Shown piece after piece: positions 57,875-64,000 of a stretch of 64,000 nt of DNA. The DNA comes from Euonymus europaeus (lineage: Eukaryota > Streptophyta > Magnoliopsida > Celastrales > Celastraceae): the NCBI GenBank assembly GCA_963580455.1, contig OY756958.1:21650501-21714500 (forward strand). The letters are read 5' to 3'. The notes under the pieces were generated by a model, which saw nothing but the letters and a program-made list of their open reading frames with translations, searched no databases and was not told where the DNA came from. Numbering within the stretch: the stretch's first letter is position 1; each line of letters opens with the position of its first letter. A program made the translations under genes and the position numbers.

Positions 57875-59480
57875 TGTTGGATTACAAGGTGAACTACATG
57901 ACCACTTCAAAGTGGTTAGTCCAATTCACCATATAGATGAGTTATTTTGATTAACTCAAAGACTAGCACATCAAATTCAAATATGTGGGTGGTTGAGTCA
58001 ATAAGAGAGTCATAAAATAATTCATCATTCCTTATGGACTCCCCTATATATGGAGACTCAAACATTTAGAGAGTTTAAACCAAGAACAAAATAGTTCTTT
58101 CTCTATTCTCCTCCCTTTTTTTATGCATATCAATTTTTATCTGAGATGATGTGTTACATCTCGCAAGTGTACGAATCGAATATGATAGTATAACGAATGC
58201 AAGTAGGAGGTTGAATCCCACGAAAACAAGTAAAATTCAACTGAATCACTTAACAATTAAATAAACTTCAACAAATTCGGATTTCAAATAATAGAAAGGG
58301 TAACTAGGGTGATGACTTCACCACACAATCAAACTACAACAATTATTATGCATACAACTTCAATGTCAGTTCAATGGTTGATTTTTTTTCCTAAATATGT
58401 TGGTTCATTCGGTTGCGGTGCAAACATGCATCAATAATGAATTGTTTATCTTGTTCGGTCGCAGTTGTTAACACAAAGCTAATGACTCATTAAGTTCTAA
58501 AGAATTATGTCAACCAATTAATCATCTAATATGTTGTCTCAACTTTGACAATCAATTTCCTTAATCTCAAGTCTACTAAGACATATGAATTCTGGTCATT
58601 CCTTAGTCTTAGATAGATTAATTCATATGCATACCCGAATGGTGATCAAACACACGCAACAAACTTATAAGCACAAAGATTAAAGCTAAGAACTATTGAA
58701 TTAAAATTGCATACCAATAATAAATTAACTCATAACTCTCATGATAGCTTACATCAAAACACTAGTAAAAAGAGTTTAGTTACAGCTCATGTTCAAAAAC
58801 AAAAAGCATAAACTAAATCGGAGAAGAAAAAAAATCCCTAAATTGGATGGATGTTTGGTGATTTCCTTGGAAGATCTTGCGCTTGAAAGAGAACTCTAAG
58901 ATTGATTCGCAATTTTCCTTCTCTAAAACTTGTAACCGTCAGTCAATAATTCAATATGTCTCTCAAAACCCTTTAGATATCCTTAAAAATCCTTTTGAAT
59001 TACACAAATACCAATTTTAAATCAAAAACACTCTGGGAGTTTTGTCAGTTTAATTCTCGTTTTTAGAAATCTCACTCAAGCGCTCACCAGCGTTGAAGCG
59101 CGCTTCGTAAATCAAAACTTGTCTCCAAAATCAAATGTTCTTAGTGTAACGTTGCACATTTTTTCTTGAAATTTAAAACACCAAGAAATCACATTGAAAG
59201 CTTATTAATTACATCTCAAAATATAAAAGAACATATTGAAATTAATTCACAAAAATGGGTATAATATGGATAGATCAAGTGCTATTTATCTTGGTTCGAT
59301 TGAGGCTGCCATCATTGTTGAGTCACTTGCTTGCAGTGTGGAGCATTGTATTTTAGGAGGTTCTTGCTCAGGAAGTCTTGACAATGGTGATGAGGGCAAT
59401 TATACTTTAAGGAGATTCGCACATTTACGTATCTCACTTATCTCCTTCTCCTACCATTCACTTAATTGGTAAAACCAGTT
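57875..59480 (+). repeat. copia-like LTR relic, apparently interrupted
   Basis: It starts TGTTGGATTACAAGG, has a TATA-like cctatatatgg near 58043, then changes at about 58140 to a different sequence (cgcaagtgtacgaatcgaa, ggttgaatcccacg) typical of another plant retroelement leader. LTR-like sequence seems to resume at 59236-59480, where actttaaggagattcgcac closely resembles the leader at 60064. Boundaries are approximate and the nested-insertion reading is inference. Confidence 0.35.
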
Positions 59481-59709
59481 TTGATATTCTATCTTCATAA
59501 TGGTCTCAAATATATATATATATATATTTATTTATTGTTGTAAATCTTCTCTTATAATAGTATTAGAATTGATAAACTTAATATATAATTATTTGCTAAC
59601 AATATATATATATAAGAAGATTAGAGAAAATTATAAAAAGTGAGAATCCTTTTCTCTTTCCTTTTGATGTATTTTCATTTCACTGAATATCTCTTTATAT
59701 TAGATTAGT

Positions 59710-60608
59710 ATACAAAAACTAAATTAATATTTTAATCACTTCTTAAATAGCCTCCTCAAACTAGTAATGATGTAGATTTAACCACCTCTTAAGTAGCAAT
59801 ACCAAATGTGGTTGGTAGGCTTTCCTATATAAGGAGAGTTTTGGCATTAAGTCATGTACATCAAATATTCTTATTATCCCTTCTATATAGAAATTGGGCT
59901 TAAACAAGCCATAATTTCTATAAGTATAATTTTTGAGAGTGCTGTTCATAGTGGTTCGTTTAGTCCACTTGTATAGCAGTGCCGCTTACCAGTGGTTTGG
60001 GGCGTTGTATCTTGGGAAGGGATTGTCCGGAAAGCTAAGGCACCAGTTGGCGGGGACAAATTCTCTTTAAGGAGATTCGCTTACACGTACCTCGCTCCCT
60101 ACAGTTTGTCTGTCGACGTTTCGGTAATTTTATTTAATTGTAATTTTAATTGTGGTTTTATAATTGCTACAATTGTCAATTATGCATGCTAAATAACCAA
60201 CAGTCTTAAAGAGAATTTGTGTGTTTATGTTTCTTAGTTTTGCATAATATGATATAGTATCTGTAGTTGCAATTATACTAGTATAAATAATTATTTAATT
60301 GTTTGAGTAATTATTTATTATATTGGTGCATGATTTAATTATTGTGATAATTGTGCATATATTAAAATTGCAAGTTTAATAATTTTGTGAATAGTATTTA
60401 TATGTGATGTCTAGAAAGTTCTCACTGAGGAAAGAGGTTATCTAATTGCGCGCCGTTTAACGGAAGGCCCCCTCTCACTTAAAGAACCACCTGGTCACTA
60501 TAAATACGAAGTCACAAATTTTATTAAATATATTTGTGCATTATTGTTATTGTGTTGAATATATTATAATTTGATTACTCACTCCGATATTTGATATTGT
60601 AGTGAAAG
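59710..60608 (+). repeat. probable 5' LTR and leader of the copia element
   Basis: A TATA-like cctatataagg is near 59825. It is followed by gcgttgtatcttgggaagg, gcaccagttggcggggac and ctctttaaggagattcgc (60064-60080), in the order typical of a copia R/U5 region. The leader then runs to the gag start at 60609. No canonical tRNA-iMet primer site was found, so the LTR end is undefined. Confidence 0.4.
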
Positions 60609-63600
60609 ATGGAACAAATTCAACAAGTCTACAATGAGTTACCCACCTTCCCTAGTGGAGGTGATGATGGTGCCCCTAGTGTTGTGAACTAGGTGGCGTG
60701 GCTGCTCCTAATGGAGGTGTGCCTGTGAACACTCCTGTTGGAGGCGGGCCAGTTGCTACTGCAACCGTTGGAATCGGGAACCATGTTCCCATGTCAAACA
60801 GGGTGATTCCTGTAATTCCCGCTGAAAAGCCGGAAAAGTTTAAAGGCATTGATTTTAAAAGGTGGCAACAGAAGATGCACTTCTATTTGACCGCCTTGAA
60901 TCATGCTCGATTCCTAACGGAAAATTGCCCTATTCTTCGAGAGGGCGAGTCGGATCCAACGACTGTGGCAGCAATGCATGCCTGGAGAGATGGAGAATAC
61001 ATATGCAGGAATCTTGTCCTTGGTGGACTGGCTGATGACCTGTATAATGTGTATTGTGGCATACCTTCAGCAAAGGAGCTATAAAGCTCTCTGGAGAAGA
61101 AATACAAAACTGAGGATGCCGGTACCAAAAAGTTTGTGGTGGCCAAATTTCTGGATTTCAAGATGGTGGACAGCAAGTCTGTTGTCACCCAGGCTGAAGA
61201 CTATCAGCTGATCATGCATGATGTACTGGCAGAAGGAATGACTCTAAGTGAATCTTTCCAAGTTGCAGCTCTCATCGAGAAGTTGCCCCCTGGTTGGCTG
61301 GACTTCAAGAATTATCTGAAGCACAAGCGAAAGGAAATCAAGATGGAGGACATAATAGTCCGTCTCCGAATTGAGGAAGACAATCGGAAGAAGATGGCGC
61401 CTCTAGAGGCACCAAAGGCTAATATGGTGGAAACTTCCAAACCCAAGAATAATGGGAAAAGGAAAATGGAGCACCAAGCCAAGCAGAAGGAACAAACAAA
61501 TAAGTTCCAGGGTGCCTGCTTTATCTGTGACAAACTTGGACATCGTGCCAAGGATTGCAGAAAACGTCCCAACAAGGTTAAAGACAAGGGAAAAGCCACC
61601 AAGCAAGCTCACCTAGTTGAGCAAAGCAATGAAGAAGAAATGTTAGCTGCAGTGGTCACCCAGGTGAACATGGTGACAAACACCAAAGACTGGTGGCTGG
61701 ACACAGGTGCAACCAAGCACATCTGCACCGACAAAGATCTTTTCTCAACCTATGAGAAAAAGAATGATGGAGAAAAGATCTACATGGCGAATGCTGCTTC
61801 AGCCACTATAGAAGGGACTGGACAGGTGATCCTGAAGTTCACATCTGGAAAGAAGCTTGCTTTACTGAATGTGTTTCATGTCCCAGAGATTAAAAAGAAT
61901 CTAATCTCCGTGACAGTTCTGATCGAGAAAGGATTCAGGGTGGTGCTTGAGTCTGGTCGGGCTGTATTGACTAAAGATGGGATGTTTGTGGGAAAAGGGT
62001 ATATATGTGATGGGCTTTTCAAAGCCAACATTGCTGTAATAGATAATAACAGCAAATTTATGTACCCAAAAACTGTGATGAATAAAGAGAAATCTTCAGT
62101 TTACGTTGTTGTGTCTCCTTTTCTATGGCATGGTAGATTGGGACATGTAAACTATGGTACAATGAAAAAATTGGCAAACTTAGGTTTAATTCCCAAATTC
62201 AATTTGGATGTCAATCACAAATGTGAAACTTGTGTTGAAGCAAAGTTTGTTAAGAAACCCTTTCAAAATATTGAAAGAAGTACTGAACCTCTAGCATTAA
62301 TCCATACGGATTTATGTGATTTGAAGTTTATTCAAAGTAGAGGTGGAAAGAAATATTTTATTACTTTCATTGATGATAGCACCCGTTATTGCTATGTTTA
62401 TTTATTAACTAGCAAAAACGAAGCTATGGAAATGTTTGTAAAGTACAAGAATGAGGTTGAGACTCAACTTGGTACTAAAATCAAAGCATTAAGGTCTGAT
62501 AGAGGAGGAGAATATGATTCTGCTCTCTTTGATAAGTTGTGCACTGAGTTTGGAATAATTCACCAAACTACAGCACCATATACACCTCAACAAAATGGAA
62601 TTGCTGAGAGGAAAAACCGAACTTTAAAAGAGATGGTTAATTCCATGCTCATAAGTTCAGGTCTACCACAGAACTTGTGGGGGGAAGCAGTTTTGACTGC
62701 CAATTACATTCTTAATCGAATGCCCCACAAGAAAACAGGTAATATTCCATATGAGATGTGGAATAAGAGACCACCATCTTTCAAATACTTAAAAGTGTGG
62801 GGGTGTTTGGCTAAGGTGGCAGTTCCTCCACCAAAGCAAGTCAAACTTGGACCTAAAACTGTGGATTGCATATTTTTGGGATATGCTCAAAATAGCAGTG
62901 CATTCAGATTTTTGGTACACAAATCTGAGATAGATGATGTCCATGTGAATACAATTATGGAAACAAGAGATGCAGAATTTTTCGAGGAAATATTTCCTTG
63001 CAAAAGAAGCGAAATCTCTCAGAAAAGGAATAGAGATTCAACTTCTGAGAATGAACAAAATGAAGATCAAAAGGATGATGAACCAAGAAGGAGCAAGAGA
63101 CCAAAAGTCTCAAAGTCCTTTGGTCCTGAGTTTCAAACATATATGTTAGAAACGGAGCCTCAGACATTCAAGGAAGCAATGTCAACTCCAGATGCTCCAT
63201 TATGGAAAGAAGCTGTAAACAGCGAAATAGAATCCATTCTAAGTAACCATACTTGGGAATTGGTCGATCTCCCACCTGGGAATAAGCCAATTGGATGTAA
63301 ATGGATCTTCAGGAAAAAACTTAAAGCTGATGGATCCATAGATAAGTACAAAGCAAGGCTTGTAGCCAAAGGGTTTAGACAGAAAGAAGGTCTAGATTAT
63401 TTTGATACTTATTCAGCAGTCACGAGAATTACATCTATACGGATGTTAATTTCTATAGCCTCGCTATATGACTTGATGATTCACCAAATGGATGTAAAAA
63501 CAGCATTCTTAAATGGTGAACTCGATGAGGAGATATATATGGAACAACCCGAAGGGTTAAAGGTCAAAGGACAAGAACACAAGGTGTGTAAACTTGTCAA

Positions 63601-64000
63601 GTCACTGTAAGGACTGAAGCAAGCTCTAAAACAATGGCATGAGAAATTTGACCAAGTAGTGATTCGAGATGGTTTTCGAATCAACGAGTGTGACAAATGT
63701 GTTTACACAAAAATGATAAACAATGATTGTGTTATCATTTGTCTATATGTTGATGATATGCTAATTCTTGGTTGAAATGTTGAGATCATCAACAAAACCA
63801 AGAAAATGCTATCGAAAAACTTTGATATGAAAGACTTGGGTGAAGCGGATGTAATACTAGGAATTAAAATTTCTAGAACTACGGAAGGCCTAGCATTATC
63901 TCAATCACATTACATTGAGAAAGTGATTGAACGATTTAAAGGACATGGCATCAAAGATGCTAATAGTCCGTTTCTCCCTCATCTGGTCTTACATAAGAAT
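60609..64000 (+). pseudogene. Ty1/copia gag-pol relic, running off the window
   Basis: Gag begins at 60609 (MEQIQQVYNELPTFP) but its frame stops at 60690. After a frameshift the main frame reads EKPEKFKGIDFKRWQQKM and the zinc knuckle CFICDKLGHRAKDC (~61520). Protease follows (WWLDTGATKHIC), then GAG-pre-integrase (HGRLGHVNYGTM...CETC), the integrase core (HTDLCDLK, RSDRGGEY, PYTPQQNGIAERKNR, catalytic acids present), and RT (KYKARLVAKGFRQ, QMDVKTAFLNGEL, CLYVDDMLILG). Stops at 61082-61084, 63608-63610 and 63773-63775 interrupt it in gag and RT. The 3' part with RNase H and the 3' LTR lies beyond 64000. Confidence 0.92.

Noticed and set aside
59236..59472. 78-codon plus-strand frame
   Set aside because: It lies in LTR-like sequence similar to the copia leader and has no protein similarity I can recognise.

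Overview
This window is nuclear DNA of a flowering plant, most likely a eudicot. It has interrupted genes with GT-AG introns, plant-specific families (GRAS, CIPK, UDP-glucuronate 4-epimerase, DGAT3, a GUN1 fragment), AT-rich intergenic DNA, and many plant transposable elements (Ty3 and Ty1 retrotransposons, TRIM, SINE, Stowaway and Tourist MITEs). The species cannot be read from the sequence. I saw no bacterial, organellar, CRISPR or rRNA content and no functional tRNA gene.

Five genes look intact. They are a cytosolic serine hydroxymethyltransferase (four exons, 2619-5529, +), a GRAS transcription factor (one exon, 7116-8897, +), a Golgi UDP-glucuronate 4-epimerase (one exon, 22770-24140, +), a soluble DGAT3-type acyltransferase with a thioredoxin-like 2Fe-2S domain (two exons, 35326-36731, -), and a CIPK1-type CBL-interacting protein kinase (twelve exons, 44303-47930, +). 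Their exon sums are whole codon numbers and their predicted lengths fit their families. They act in unrelated processes (one-carbon metabolism, transcription, pectin precursor synthesis, lipid assembly, calcium signalling), so there is no sign of a functional cluster.

Broken genes are an F-box/FBA pseudogene (9230-10268, -), a FAR1/MULE-transposase-like pseudogene (18887-19900, +) and a truncated 5' fragment of a GUN1-like PPR gene (30962-31554, -).

Most of the rest is mobile DNA. A complete but dead Ty3/gypsy chromovirus lies at 10297-15901 with a perfect 5-bp target-site duplication (TSD). A 2.9-kb solo LTR lies at 31659-34530 (TSD cagac) and a smaller solo LTR at 21325-21781 inside a MITE. 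A structurally complete TRIM at 50072-50406 (TSD atccc) sits within a decayed copia relic. A tRNA-derived SINE at 49194-49409 has a perfect 18-bp TSD, and a poly(A)-tailed retroposon at 27659-27871 has a 16-bp TSD. A copia polyprotein relic runs off the right edge (60609-64000).

The least ordinary feature is a non-autonomous Mutator-like family. It has two inverted copies (37023-38198 and 52992-54021), each with a perfect 9-bp TSD, long degenerate terminal inverted repeats and an internal array of about 84-bp tandem repeats. The same array occurs alone at 48410-48665. One copy lies about 290 bp upstream of the DGAT3 start. A separate GC-rich array of about 29-bp repeats lies at 43073-43840. 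I found no convincing new enzymatic or defence system; the novelty here is in the repeats.
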